A stretch of 64,000 bases of DNA from Streptomyces mirabilis (GCF_018310535.1 NZ_CP074102.1:682001-746000); one strand, 5' to 3'; numbered from the stretch's first letter, positions 51,982 through 61,369 are shown. The notes: generated by a model from the letters alone, not told the origin. A program made the numbers and translations.

Positions 51982-52003
51982 TGACACAGGATGTCAGTGA
52001 AGT
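51975..52003. promoter_or_regulatory. 12-bp perfect inverted repeat, probable WYL-regulator operator
   Basis: ACTTCACTGACA (51975-51986) is the exact reverse complement of TGTCAGTGAAGT (51992-52003), with a spacer of five bases. It lies in the 40-bp gap between two divergent genes, overlapping the regulator start. Confidence 0.8.
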
Positions 52004-52021
52004 CGGCCTAGCGTGCGCGTC

Positions 52022-52573
52022 ATGGCTTCGACGACCTTCCCGAACTCCTCGAACTCACAGAACGACCCGAACCCACAGAATGACCCGAATCCTCGGAACT
52101 TCAGGGAGAAACTGCTGACCGTGCCGCCGCCCATCGAGGTGGCGGGGCGACGGATCAAGCGCTACCACGTCACCGCGGACCCGGCCGGTATCGCGCCCGA
52201 CGTCGAGGCGGCGGCGTACGCGATGCTGCCGAAACTGCTGCCGGAGCCCGACGGCACACCGCCCGCGACCTTCGTCGTACTGCACCGGGGCGGGGACGAC
52301 GGCGCCTACCTCAACGCGTACAGCTGGGTGTGGGACAACGTCCTGCACTTCCGCGGCGCGTCGGCGGGCCAGCCGGTCCTGGGCTGCCCGGACCGGGACC
52401 CCACGCACTTCATCACACCCGACCTCCCCTGGATCGGCTGCGTCTGGGAGCTGCCGCCGATCCTTCACGAACGCGACGCCTGGGTGCGGCACATGCTCGC
52501 GCCCGACGCCCCCGACCTCGACGCCTACCTTGCCGACTCCCTCCCCGAGGGCACGACTGGAGACCGCTCATGA
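52022..52573 (+). CDS. hypothetical protein with Asn/Pro repeat N-terminus
   Basis: This is 183 residues from ATG 52022. The first 25 residues are a low-complexity NSQNDPNPQNDPNPRN stretch that derives from a duplicated ACAGAA(C/T)GACCCGAA segment. A globular part follows (TVPPPIEVAGRRIKRYHVTADP, ATFVVLHRGGDDGAYLNAYSWVWDNVLHFRGA, HFITPDLPWIGCVWELPPILHERDAWVRHML). The family is not known to me. Its stop overlaps the next ATG (ATGA), and both are divergent from the WYL regulator, which probably controls them. Confidence 0.7.
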   Translation: MASTTFPNSSNSQNDPNPQNDPNPRNFREKLLTVPPPIEVAGRRIKRYHVTADPAGIAPDVEAAAYAMLPKLLPEPDGTPPATFVVLHRGGDDGAYLNAYSWVWDNVLHFRGASAGQPVLGCPDRDPTHFITPDLPWIGCVWELPPILHERDAWVRHMLAPDAPDLDAYLADSLPEGTTGDRS

Positions 52574-53040
52574 GCAGCCCGCACGACTTCGACTTCTTCC
52601 ACGGCGAGTGGGACGTCCACAACAGGCGTCTGACCGACTTCCTCGACCCCGACAGCGGGTGGGAGGAGTTCGGGGCCACGAACCGCTGCTGGAGCCTGTT
52701 CGACGGGGCCGCGAACATCGACGAGATGACGGTGCCCGGTCAGGGCTGGCAGGGGCTCACCCTGCGGCTCTTCGACCCGGCGGCGCGGGTGTGGTCGCTG
52801 AACTGGTCGTCGAGCCGCAGCGGGAAGCTGTTTCCGCCGGTGGTGGGGCGGTTCGGGCCCGACGGGCGCGGTGAGTTCCACGGCGACGACACCCACGACG
52901 GGAAGGACGTGCGGGTGCGGTTCGTGTGGTCGGGGATCTCCCCGACCACGGCCCGCTGGGAGCAGGCCTTCTCCGTGGACGGGGAGAAGACGTGGGTGAC
53001 CAACTGGGTCATGGAGTTCGCGCGGCGGGGATCTTCGTGA
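52570..53040 (+). CDS. conserved hypothetical protein, lipocalin/DUF1579-like
   Basis: This is 156 residues from ATG 52570, translationally coupled to the preceding gene. Pattern: DFDFFHGEWDVHNRRLTDFL, TNRCWSLFDGAANIDEM, GLTLRLFDPAARVWSLNWSSSRSG, GRGEFHGDDTHDG, VRFVWSGISPTTARWEQAFS. This beta-barrel layout resembles the DUF1579 group of small ligand-binding proteins. Function unknown. Its last 32 bp overlap the convergent methyltransferase gene. Confidence 0.72.
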   Translation: MSSPHDFDFFHGEWDVHNRRLTDFLDPDSGWEEFGATNRCWSLFDGAANIDEMTVPGQGWQGLTLRLFDPAARVWSLNWSSSRSGKLFPPVVGRFGPDGRGEFHGDDTHDGKDVRVRFVWSGISPTTARWEQAFSVDGEKTWVTNWVMEFARRGSS

Positions 53041-53767
53041 ACGCTCGGAGAGCGAACTGCGGGTCGGGGCGCGGGACTTCCTGATCGGGCAGAGCTTCGA
53101 GCAGCGTGACGAAGCGCTCGGTCAGCGGGTCGTCCGGAGCGATCCGGGTGAACCAGCCGCGGCGCAGGTCCGCCACCGTGCTGCGCGGGCTGCGGCCCTG
53201 GCCGTGGCCCCGGAAACGGGCCCGGCCGGCCGGCGCGAGGCCGTGCTCGACGGCGTACGCCTCGACGTCCTCGGGGCGGTCCTGGGCGGGGCGGCGCGGG
53301 CGGGAGGCGAGTACGGCGTCGATGTCGCTGCCCACGTCATGTGCGGCGGCCTTGTCGACGGTGGTGACGTACACCCCGCCCGGGCGCAGGACCCGCGCGC
53401 ACTCGGCCACGATGGCGCGGACGTCCTCGGCGCCGTCGACCAGATGGAGCAGCCAGACGCTGGTGACGGCGTCGAACGAGGCGTCGGGGAAGGGCAGTCG
53501 GCGGCTGTCGGCGCGGATCACCGCCCCCGGGAGCCGTGCCGCCGCCATCCGGGCCATGCCCAGCGCGGCGTCCGCGCCCGTCACCCGGAGCGTCGGGCGG
53601 GCGGCGGCGAGGCGGCGCGTGACTATTCCGGTGCCGCAGGCGACGTCGAGCAGGGCCTGTACGTCGTCGGGGACGAGGCCGAGGAGGGCGGCCGCGGCCG
53701 CGGCGGCTCTGGGCTCACCGCCCCTGCTGGCGTCATATTCGTCGGCTTCCTTGTCGTAGTCGAGCAT
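53009..53767 (-). CDS. SAM-dependent methyltransferase
   Basis: This is 252 residues from ATG 53767. It is a class I methyltransferase of the UbiE/Methyltransf_11 type: LDVACGTGIVTRRLA (residues 40-54), VTGADAALGMARMA, LPFPDASFDAVTSVWLLHLV and ECARVLRPGGVYVTTVDK. The substrate is unknown. The sequence before its start is the end of a TnpB transposable element, and the AAAGGGAGAGG that would serve as ribosome binding site belongs to that element, so its native promoter has probably been displaced. Confidence 0.88.
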   Translation of the reverse strand: MLDYDKEADEYDASRGGEPRAAAAAAALLGLVPDDVQALLDVACGTGIVTRRLAAARPTLRVTGADAALGMARMAAARLPGAVIRADSRRLPFPDASFDAVTSVWLLHLVDGAEDVRAIVAECARVLRPGGVYVTTVDKAAAHDVGSDIDAVLASRPRRPAQDRPEDVEAYAVEHGLAPAGRARFRGHGQGRSPRSTVADLRRGWFTRIAPDDPLTERFVTLLEALPDQEVPRPDPQFALRAFTKIPAARTP

Positions 53768-53900
53768 TTGACATCCTCTCCCTTTAAAAGAGGGGGATTC
53801 CAACCCGGGTGGGTTGAGGTTCACGGACACTCGACCGCCGTCTGGGCGGTGTTGTCCCTCCGGCACGGGCTTGGCACCCGGGGCGGCTTTCGCCGTCCTG
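53768..53900 (-). ncRNA. possible omega (reRNA) guide at the tnpB 3' end
   Basis: In IS200/IS605 elements the guide RNA of TnpB overlaps the 3' end of tnpB and ends at the element's right end, with the guide taken from flanking DNA. The 3' part here is GC-rich and hairpin-prone. The guide would then read into the methyltransferase gene beginning near 53767. This is position-based inference only. Confidence 0.3.
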
Positions 53901-55073
53901 TCCTGCCGCGACGTTGGCTGCTGCATTGGTGTCCGCGTTGCAGGTGAAACCGCAGGAGGAACAGACGAACTCGGCTTGGCTCTTGCGGGAGTTCTTGTCG
54001 ATCCATCCGCAGGCACTGCACCGCAGGCTGGTGTAGGGGGCGGGTACGTCCTCGACCCGCCCGGGAGCCTTGTGCTCGGTGCGCCGGCGCAGCAGACCCC
54101 AGCCCTGCGCGAGGATCGCCCGGTTCAGCCCGGCCTTCTGCGCCACCCGCTTGCCCGGCTCCTCGATGGTCCCCTTCGCCGAGCGGGTCATGTTCTTGAT
54201 GTTCAGCTTCTCGAACCGCACCAGGCCGTACGACCTGGCCAGCATGGTCGAGGTCTTCTCGCACCAGTCCTTGCGCCGGTCTGCTTCACGGGCTTTGAGC
54301 TTGGCGACCCTCGCGTACCCGGCCGTCTTCTGCGGGCTGTTCCTGGGAGCGCGGGCGGCACGCCGCTGATGTTTGCGGATCTGCGCCCGCTCACGGGTGG
54401 TGAGCTGGGGGCAGTTCAGGGTCCGGCCGTCCGACAGGGCCGCGGTGATCGTGACACCGCGGTCGATGCCGATGACCTCGCCGGTGTCCGGCGCCATGAC
54501 CGGGGCGGGGACGACGGCGAAGGCGATGTGCCACTGCCCGTTCTTCCAAGTGACCCGGAACGTCTTCGCCTGCGGCAGCTCGGTCCGGGTGAGACGGAAG
54601 CGGACCCAGCCGCAGCCCGGCACCTTCACCTGTGCCCATCGCCGGTTCAGCTTCTGGACCACCACCGAGCGGCCCATGATCTGCCTGCCCGTCTTCGCGT
54701 TCAGCTTCGGGCCGCCGTCGGTGTCGAACTCCGGGACGCGGTCGGTGCCGACGACGCGGAAGCCCTCGTGCCGGTGCTTCCTGCGCCAGGTCGGCTCGCC
54801 GAACCCGGAGGTGAACCGCGCCTGCTTGGCCCTCCCGAAGTCCTTCAGTGCCTGCTGCTGCACATCCGCGTTGCCCTTGCGCAGCCACTCACTGGTGGTG
54901 CGGGCCTCGGTGAGCTGGCGGCACTGCTCGGCGAAACCGGGCGCGGCCTTCCTGCCCCTGTACCAGTACGAGTGCTGCTCGACGGCCAGGTTCCACACGT
55001 ACCGGGCGTGCGCGCAGTGCAGCAGCATCTGCTGCTCCTGCTCACCCGTGGGGTACAGCCGAAACCTTGCCAT
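53784..55073 (-). CDS. tnpB: TnpB RNA-guided nuclease (IS200/IS605 family)
   Basis: This is 429 residues, full length. N-terminal OrfB_IS605 region: RFRLYPTGEQEQQMLLHCAHARYVWNLAVEQ. The RuvC nuclease residues are all visible: Asp in EVIGIDRGVTI, Glu in LVRFEKLNIKNM, and Asp in CNADTNAAANVAA. The zinc finger is CSACGW and CSSCGF. TnpB cuts DNA guided by an RNA from the element's right end and so helps the element persist. The protein appears intact. It starts 28 bp from the divergent RHH gene and stops 16 bp before the methyltransferase ATG. Confidence 0.93.
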   Translation of the reverse strand: MARFRLYPTGEQEQQMLLHCAHARYVWNLAVEQHSYWYRGRKAAPGFAEQCRQLTEARTTSEWLRKGNADVQQQALKDFGRAKQARFTSGFGEPTWRRKHRHEGFRVVGTDRVPEFDTDGGPKLNAKTGRQIMGRSVVVQKLNRRWAQVKVPGCGWVRFRLTRTELPQAKTFRVTWKNGQWHIAFAVVPAPVMAPDTGEVIGIDRGVTITAALSDGRTLNCPQLTTRERAQIRKHQRRAARAPRNSPQKTAGYARVAKLKAREADRRKDWCEKTSTMLARSYGLVRFEKLNIKNMTRSAKGTIEEPGKRVAQKAGLNRAILAQGWGLLRRRTEHKAPGRVEDVPAPYTSLRCSACGWIDKNSRKSQAEFVCSSCGFTCNADTNAAANVAAGQDGESRPGCQARAGGTTPPRRRSSVREPQPTRVGIPLF

Positions 55074-55101
55074 GGGACCAATCTAGCTCAACCATGGTCC
55101 C

Positions 55102-55305
55102 ATGAAACATGTGAACCTGAGACTCCCCGACGATCTGCACGAACAGGCCCGAGCCGCCGCCGAGGCCGACGACCGTTCCCTGAACTCCTGGCTGATCGCC
55201 GCCGTGCGACAGGCCGTCACGTCGGGCAAGACACCAAAACGCCCTGAAGGCGATTCGGCCACCCCTGCCCCGCCACGCGGGAGCGGGCATTCGCACCAGT
55301 CCTGA
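55102..55305 (+). CDS. ribbon-helix-helix (Arc/HicB-like) DNA-binding protein
   Basis: This is 67 residues from ATG 55102. The RHH fold is clear: beta strand KHVNLRLPDDLHEQARAAAEADDR, then SLNSWLIAAVRQAV, followed by a short disordered Pro/Ser tail. Such proteins are repressors or antitoxins. No HicA-like toxin is nearby. It is divergent from tnpB across 28 bp, so both promoters must overlap and it is well placed to repress tnpB. It probably lies inside the element's left end. Confidence 0.82.
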   Translation: MKHVNLRLPDDLHEQARAAAEADDRSLNSWLIAAVRQAVTSGKTPKRPEGDSATPAPPRGSGHSHQS

Positions 55306-55338
55306 AGGACCGGGCACCCTGCCCGAAACCGAGGCGGA

Positions 55339-55644
55339 TCAGCTTGCGCCATGTCCCGGAGCGAGTGCCTCCACCGTGCGAGCGAGCTTGAGGTCGAGCT
55401 CGGTGACGGCGCCGCCGACGCTGTGGGTGTTCACGGTGAGGGAGATCGTGTTGTAGCCGAGGGTGAGGTCGGAATGGTGGTCGAGCTCCTCCTGTACCTG
55501 GGCGATGTGTACGACCATCGCGGTCGCGGCGAAGTGGGAGGGGAGGTGGTAGGAGCGGGCGAGGTGGTCGCCGTCCAGCGACCAGCCGGGCAGCTCCGCG
55601 AGCTGCTCCTCGATCTCCTTCTGCGACAGCGGTTCGACGGGCAT
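55339..55644 (-). CDS. pterin-4a-carbinolamine dehydratase
   Basis: This is 101 residues from ATG 55644 (GGAGCGAGG upstream). It is a typical PCD: EPLSQKEIEEQLAELPGWSLDGDHLARSYHLPS, FAATAMVVHIAQVQEELDHHSDLTLGYNTISLTVNTHSVGG split around the catalytic His pair and Asp, and LTELDL-like TELDLKLARTVEAL. The enzyme recycles the 4a-hydroxy-tetrahydropterin made by aromatic amino acid hydroxylases; in bacteria other roles are known. It is a single gene; its 3' end is next to the TnpB element. Confidence 0.92.
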   Translation of the reverse strand: MPVEPLSQKEIEEQLAELPGWSLDGDHLARSYHLPSHFAATAMVVHIAQVQEELDHHSDLTLGYNTISLTVNTHSVGGAVTELDLKLARTVEALAPGHGAS

Positions 55645-55889
55645 GGCCTCGCTCCGTTCTTCGTACGGCGGGGTGCGGTGGGGGCTGGTCCTCAGCCTGC
55701 CACAGTCCCCCGACCAGGGGATCGAAGGTGCTCCGTACCGCGCGGCGTCCTGTCGCATTCCCCCGAAACCTGCTCCGTTTCGCCCTTCCTCTCGGAAGGG
55801 GAAGGGGCGCGTGAGCCGTCGGACAGAAGTAGGGCTGCGCACAAGGCTCATGGGTCGAACCTACTGATCCGCGCTGCCCGATCTGCGTG
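55645..55889. other. intergenic region with a hairpin
   Basis: 245 bp without a gene. It contains CCCTTCC-TCTC-GGAAGGGG near 55778-55805, possibly a terminator for the LysR gene, and sequence upstream of the dehydratase that may hold its promoter. Confidence 0.4.
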
Positions 55890-56801
55890 CTACTTGAGCT
55901 GCGTGTTGGCGGCCCTCTGCGTACAGCTGTGGGCGACCGTGTCGGCGAAGACCCGAGCGAGTGGGGTGAGGGCGTCCCAGCGGCGGACGGCCCAGCCGAC
56001 CGGGAGCGGGGGCAGATTGGAGATGGGGACGAGGCGGAGGGGACCGTCACCGGGGATCTCCCAGCCGGGCAGCACAGGCACGACGGCGTGGCCGAGGCCG
56101 AGCTCTGCCAACAGGAGGGCGGTGTCCCAGTCGGCGACGCTGGTGTCGGAACCGCTCCGGATACCGAGTTCGGCGAACGCGGCATCGAGGCGGGCGCCTG
56201 AGCTGGAGTTCTGGGGGAGTCGGATGAGGCTGATGTCGCTGAGTTCGGCTGTGTTGACATAGGGCCGGCCCGCGAGCGGATCGTCGGCACGGACAGCCAG
56301 CACCCAGGGCAGGGCGACGACGGGGCGCTGCTCGATTCCGCGCACTGGGCCGGCGATCGTGACCCAGGCGAGGTCCAGGTTGCCGGCGGCGAGGGCCTCG
56401 AAGCAGTTGCGGCTGGAGGTCTCTGTCTGGAACTCCAGACTGACCTTCGGGTAGCGCTGACGGAAGGCGACGATGGCGTCGGACATGAAGTGCCGCACGG
56501 TTGTTCCGCCCGTGGTGACGCGCACAGAGCCGCTGTCGCCGTTGACAAGGTCTCCGAGACGCCGCAGGGCCAGATCCAGACCGGCGATGCTGTCCGACGC
56601 GGCCTCGCACAAGACGCGCCCCGCATGTGTGGGCACGACACCTCGTGGCTGGCGCTCCAGGAGGCTCACACCGGCCTCTCGCTCCAATCGCTTCACATGC
56701 TGGCTCACCGCTGACTGCGTGCAGTCCAGCTCCCGGGCAACGGCGCTGAGGCTTCCCGCCCTGCACACGGCCACGAAGACGCGCAGGTCCTCCAAAGTCA
56801 T
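55890..56801 (-). CDS. LysR-family transcriptional regulator
   Basis: This is 303 residues, normal for LysR. N-terminal winged helix: TLEDLRVFVAVCRAGSLSA, ARELDCTQSAVSQHVKRLERE, GVSLLERQPRGVVPTHAG. The C-terminal effector domain has two lobes (GSVRVTTGGTTVRHFMSDAI, SLEFQTETSSRNCFEALAAGNLDLAWV, LGLGHAVVPVLPGWE). A perfect 16-bp palindrome lies directly before its ATG, and a DUF6817-type gene is divergent, so autorepression and control of that gene are expected. Confidence 0.92.
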   Translation of the reverse strand: MTLEDLRVFVAVCRAGSLSAVARELDCTQSAVSQHVKRLEREAGVSLLERQPRGVVPTHAGRVLCEAASDSIAGLDLALRRLGDLVNGDSGSVRVTTGGTTVRHFMSDAIVAFRQRYPKVSLEFQTETSSRNCFEALAAGNLDLAWVTIAGPVRGIEQRPVVALPWVLAVRADDPLAGRPYVNTAELSDISLIRLPQNSSSGARLDAAFAELGIRSGSDTSVADWDTALLLAELGLGHAVVPVLPGWEIPGDGPLRLVPISNLPPLPVGWAVRRWDALTPLARVFADTVAHSCTQRAANTQLK

Positions 56802-56805
56802 AACC

Positions 56806-56821
56806 CCAAGCTATAGCTTGG
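56806..56821. promoter_or_regulatory. 16-bp perfect palindrome before the LysR gene
   Basis: CCAAGCTATAGCTTGG is its own reverse complement and starts five bases upstream of the LysR ATG. ATAACCCC beside it is mirrored by GGGGTTAT near 56852-56859, giving a second, outer inverted repeat. Confidence 0.75.
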
Positions 56822-56979
56822 GCATAGCTAGAAATCCATAGGATTGACTGGGGGTTATGGGGTCCAGGATGATCGGTGCAGGGCCCAGGCGGCAACCCGT
56901 CCGGCGCTTTCGCGGGGTCCGGACCACAGGCGAAGGCGCGGACGGGTGCCGACCCCAAGCGACGGAAGGACACCGCCCT

Positions 56980-57540
56980 GTGCCTGCTTCTCCTGCCGCT
57001 GCCGGCCAGGCCATCGCGCTGCTGCGCAAGCTCGGCGCTGCGGACATCGCCCATCCGGGCGGCACTCTCGTCACCCATCTCCAGCGCGTCCAGGGACAAC
57101 TCGCCGTATGGGGCGCCCGCCCCGCTCTCCAGCTCGCGGGCCTGTGCCACGCTTTCTACGGCACCGACGGCTTCCCCACTGCTTTGCTTTCTCCGGACAG
57201 CCGCACCGAACTCGCAGAGGCGATCGGCGCCGAGACTGAATCCATCGTGTATCTCTACGCGTCGTGTGACCGGAAGGCCACCTATCCAACGCTCGCGGAT
57301 GCCGACGGGGCCTTCCGGAATCGGTTCACCGGCCGCCTCCACACTCCCCTGCCGCAACTTCGACGAGACTTCGCCGAATTGTCCGCCGCCAACGAACTCG
57401 ACCTTGCCCGCATTGACCCCGTCTTCCGCGAGCAGTGGGGAGCCGAACTCCTCGCCCTGTTCACCCGATTCCAGCCCCTGTTGAGCCAAGCCGCTTGGTC
57501 GGACTGCCACACAGTGCTTGCCGCGGCTCCGCAGGACTAG
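56980..57540 (+). CDS. DUF6817-like protein (HD-type fold)
   Basis: This is 186 residues from GTG 56980, supported by GGAAGGA nine bases upstream. Pattern: AAGQAIALLRKLGAADIAHPGGTLVTHLQRV, LAVWGARPALQLAGLCHAFYGTDGFPTALL, IGAETESIVYLYASCDRK, RDFAELSAANELDLA. This matches the DUF6817 group, which looks related to HD hydrolases (His in ITHL-like VTHL and LCHAFYG). Function unknown. It is divergent from the LysR gene. Confidence 0.78.
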   Translation: MPASPAAAGQAIALLRKLGAADIAHPGGTLVTHLQRVQGQLAVWGARPALQLAGLCHAFYGTDGFPTALLSPDSRTELAEAIGAETESIVYLYASCDRKATYPTLADADGAFRNRFTGRLHTPLPQLRRDFAELSAANELDLARIDPVFREQWGAELLALFTRFQPLLSQAAWSDCHTVLAAAPQD

Positions 57541-57561
57541 GACGCGTATCGGGTTGCGATC
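57537..57561. repeat. solo copy of an IS5-type element end
   Basis: CTAGGACGCGTATCGGGTTG and the next five bases agree with the inverted repeat of the element at 4061-4586 at about 20 of 25 positions, including the outer CTAGG. No partner end was found nearby. The TAG of CTAG is the stop codon of the preceding gene. Confidence 0.4.
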
Positions 57562-57602
57562 GCCACGCACCACCCACGGCCTTCCTCGGTTACGGTCGGC
57601 GT

Positions 57603-58454
57603 ATGTCCATCGTCGCGTCCGGTCCGACCAGGCCCTCAACCAACTCCGTCGGCAAAGGCGTCGGCCCGCTGCTGCGCGGCTGGCGGGAACAGCGTCGGGT
57701 CAGCCAGCTGGAACTGGCGCTGCGGGCCGACTCCTCGGCCCGGCACATCAGCTTCATCGAGACCGGCCGCTCCCGTCCGAGCGAGGAGATGGTGCTGCGG
57801 CTGGCCGAACACCTCGACGTCCCCGTACGGGAGCGCAACGCGCTGCTCCTGGCCGCCGGCTACGCGCCCCACTACCCGGAGCCCCCCCTCGACGACCCCT
57901 CGATGGACGCCCTGCGCCAGGGCATGGAGCGGCTGATCCAGGGCTACGAGCCCTACCCGGCGCTGGTGGTCGACGCCACGTACACCGTGCTCGCCGCCAA
58001 CCGGGGCATCACCATGCTCCTGGAGGGCGTCTCCGAGTCGCTGCTCACGCCGCCGCTGAACGCGATGCGGCTGACCCTCCACCCGGAGGGCCTGGCGCCT
58101 CGGATCCGCAACCACCGCGAGTGGCGCGACCACCTGCTCGCGCAGATGGAACGGCAGATCGCCCTGGACCGCTCCGAGCCACTGCGTGCGCTCTACGAGG
58201 AGGTGGCGGCCTACCCGGTACCGGACCAGGGACAGGAAGGGAAAATGGCGCTGGAACCGGATGAAGATGTCGAGCCCGTTCCCTATTTCGCTCTCCCTCT
58301 GCAGATCGAGCACGGCGGGCGCGTGCTGTCCTTCATTTCATCCATCTCCACCTTCAACACCCCGATGGACGTCACTGTCGCCGAGCTGGCCATCGAGACG
58401 TTTCTCCCCGCGGATCCGGCGACGGTCAAATACCTTCAGTCACTGGTGTCTTGA
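57603..58454 (+). CDS. XRE regulator with MmyB-like ligand-binding domain
   Basis: This is 283 residues from ATG 57603. An HTH_31/XRE domain (LLRGWREQRRVSQLELALRADSSARHISFIETGRSRPSEEMVLRLAEHLDVP in its parts) is followed by an MLTR/MmyB-like PAS-type ligand domain (YEPYPALVVDATYTVLAANRGITMLLEGV, NAMRLTLHPEGLAPRI, NTPMDVTVAELAIETFLPADPAT). These regulators often control an adjacent oxidoreductase; none is adjacent here. Confidence 0.9.
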   Translation: MSIVASGPTRPSTNSVGKGVGPLLRGWREQRRVSQLELALRADSSARHISFIETGRSRPSEEMVLRLAEHLDVPVRERNALLLAAGYAPHYPEPPLDDPSMDALRQGMERLIQGYEPYPALVVDATYTVLAANRGITMLLEGVSESLLTPPLNAMRLTLHPEGLAPRIRNHREWRDHLLAQMERQIALDRSEPLRALYEEVAAYPVPDQGQEGKMALEPDEDVEPVPYFALPLQIEHGGRVLSFISSISTFNTPMDVTVAELAIETFLPADPATVKYLQSLVS

Positions 58455-58509
58455 CGGAGCGTCGCCGATCCGTTTGAGTGGAGGCTTCGGCGCTTGGGGA
58501 GGGCGTGGC

Positions 58510-59376
58510 GTGAGTGAGCGGCGGGCTGCGCCCACCGTGGGGCAAGTGGTGCTCGGGCGGCGGCTGCAGGAATTGCGGGAGGCCACCGGGCTGAAGCGGG
58601 AAGAAGCCGCGCGTGTCCTGCGTGTCGCCCCGGCGACGGTGCGGCGGATGGAGATGGCCGAGGTCGCCCTCAAGATCCCCTACCTCCAGGTGCTGCTGAC
58701 GACGTACGGAGTGGCCGACGACGAGGTGGCCGCCTTCGTCGCGCTCGCCGAGGAGGCGAACCAGCCGGGCTGGTGGCAGCGGTTCCACGATGTGCTGCCG
58801 GACTGGTTCAGCATGCACGTCAGCCTGGAGGGCGCCGCCCGTCTGATCCGCTCGTACGAGCCGCACTTCGTGCCCGGGCTGCTGCAGACCGAGGAGTACG
58901 CGCGCGCCGTGCTGGAGGCGGGAACGGTGGGCCAGACGGGGCCCGAGGCCATCGAGCGGCATGTGACGCTGCGCATGACGCGGCAGCAGCTGCTGCTGAG
59001 GCGCGAACACCGGCCCCACCTCTGGGTGATCATGGACGAGACCGCGCTGCGGCGCCCGGTGAGCATCCGTGGGGAGGTCATGCGGGACCAGATCGACCGG
59101 CTGCTGCGGGAGATGGAGAGCGACGACATCTCCGTCCAGGTCGCCGAGTACGCGAGCGGCCCGCATCCGGGGACGTACACCTCGTTCGCGCTGTTCCGCT
59201 TCGCGGAGCCGGAACTGCCCGACATGGTCTACAGCGAGTACCTGACCGGTGCCATCTACCTGGACTCGCGCCCCGAGGTGGCCATGCACCTGGAAGTGCT
59301 GGACCACATGTCGGCCCACGCCGCCTCCGTGCCCCGCACCAAGGAGATCCTGCGGGAGATCCGGGACTCCTACTGA
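58510..59376 (+). CDS. XRE regulator with DUF5753 domain
   Basis: This is 288 residues from GTG 58510. N-terminal HTH (LGRRLQELREATGLKREEAARVLRVAPATVRRMEMAEVAL) and C-terminal DUF5753 (SYEPHFVPGLLQTEEYARAVLEA, WVIMDETALRRPV, ISVQVAEYASGPHPGTYTSFALFRF). In Streptomyces such genes are usually paired with a small DUF397 gene (BldB/WhiJ-like system); no DUF397 ORF is seen on either side, so it appears orphaned. A terminator follows. Confidence 0.9.
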   Translation: MSERRAAPTVGQVVLGRRLQELREATGLKREEAARVLRVAPATVRRMEMAEVALKIPYLQVLLTTYGVADDEVAAFVALAEEANQPGWWQRFHDVLPDWFSMHVSLEGAARLIRSYEPHFVPGLLQTEEYARAVLEAGTVGQTGPEAIERHVTLRMTRQQLLLRREHRPHLWVIMDETALRRPVSIRGEVMRDQIDRLLREMESDDISVQVAEYASGPHPGTYTSFALFRFAEPELPDMVYSEYLTGAIYLDSRPEVAMHLEVLDHMSAHAASVPRTKEILREIRDSY

Positions 59377-59400
59377 GGAGTTCCCAGCGAGGACTTCCCA

Positions 59401-59431
59401 GGGAGGGGCTCACACAGAGCCCCTCTCCTCA
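59401..59431. terminator. hairpin terminator between convergent genes
   Basis: GAGGGGCTC (59403-59411) pairs with GAGCCCCTC (59417-59425), loop ACACA, with extra pairing outside. It sits between the convergent DUF5753 regulator and dnaK. Confidence 0.75.
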
Positions 59432-59438
59432 AAAGCCC

Positions 59439-61304
<1,866 letters not shown>

Positions 61305-61337
61305 GTCCGTCCCCTTCCGCCAGGGCGCTGCCCACCT

Positions 61338-61369
61338 TCAAGCACAAAACTTGAGTGCGTTCTTGTCAA
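61338..61369 (-). promoter_or_regulatory. dnaK promoter with overlapping inverted repeat
   Basis: On the minus strand TTGACA (61364-61369) and TGTGCT (61341-61346) are 17 bases apart. TTCAAG and CTTGAG, separated by seven bases at 61338-61356, form an inverted repeat over the -10 side, a possible operator. The arms are in the opposite order to the HAIR element bound by HspR. Confidence 0.5.

Larger units (their letters stand above)
53768..55330. mobile_element. IS200/IS605-type element with tnpB only
   Basis: The unit contains tnpB but no TnpA transposase gene. Its right end (3' of tnpB) carries short hairpin-forming sequence (CCCCTCTTTTAAAGGGAGAGG) that stops just before the methyltransferase ATG. 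The left end probably lies at 55306-55338, where two small hairpins (GTCC-TGAA-GGAC and GGGCA-CCC-TGCCC) are found beyond a divergent RHH gene. Ends are inferred, not proved; a solo tnpB element depends on a TnpA elsewhere. Confidence 0.55.

Noticed and set aside
61338..61369. HAIR (HspR) site upstream of dnaK
   Set aside because: HAIR is CTTGAGT-N7-ACTCAAG. Here the arms are in the reverse order and incomplete, so I only report an inverted repeat.
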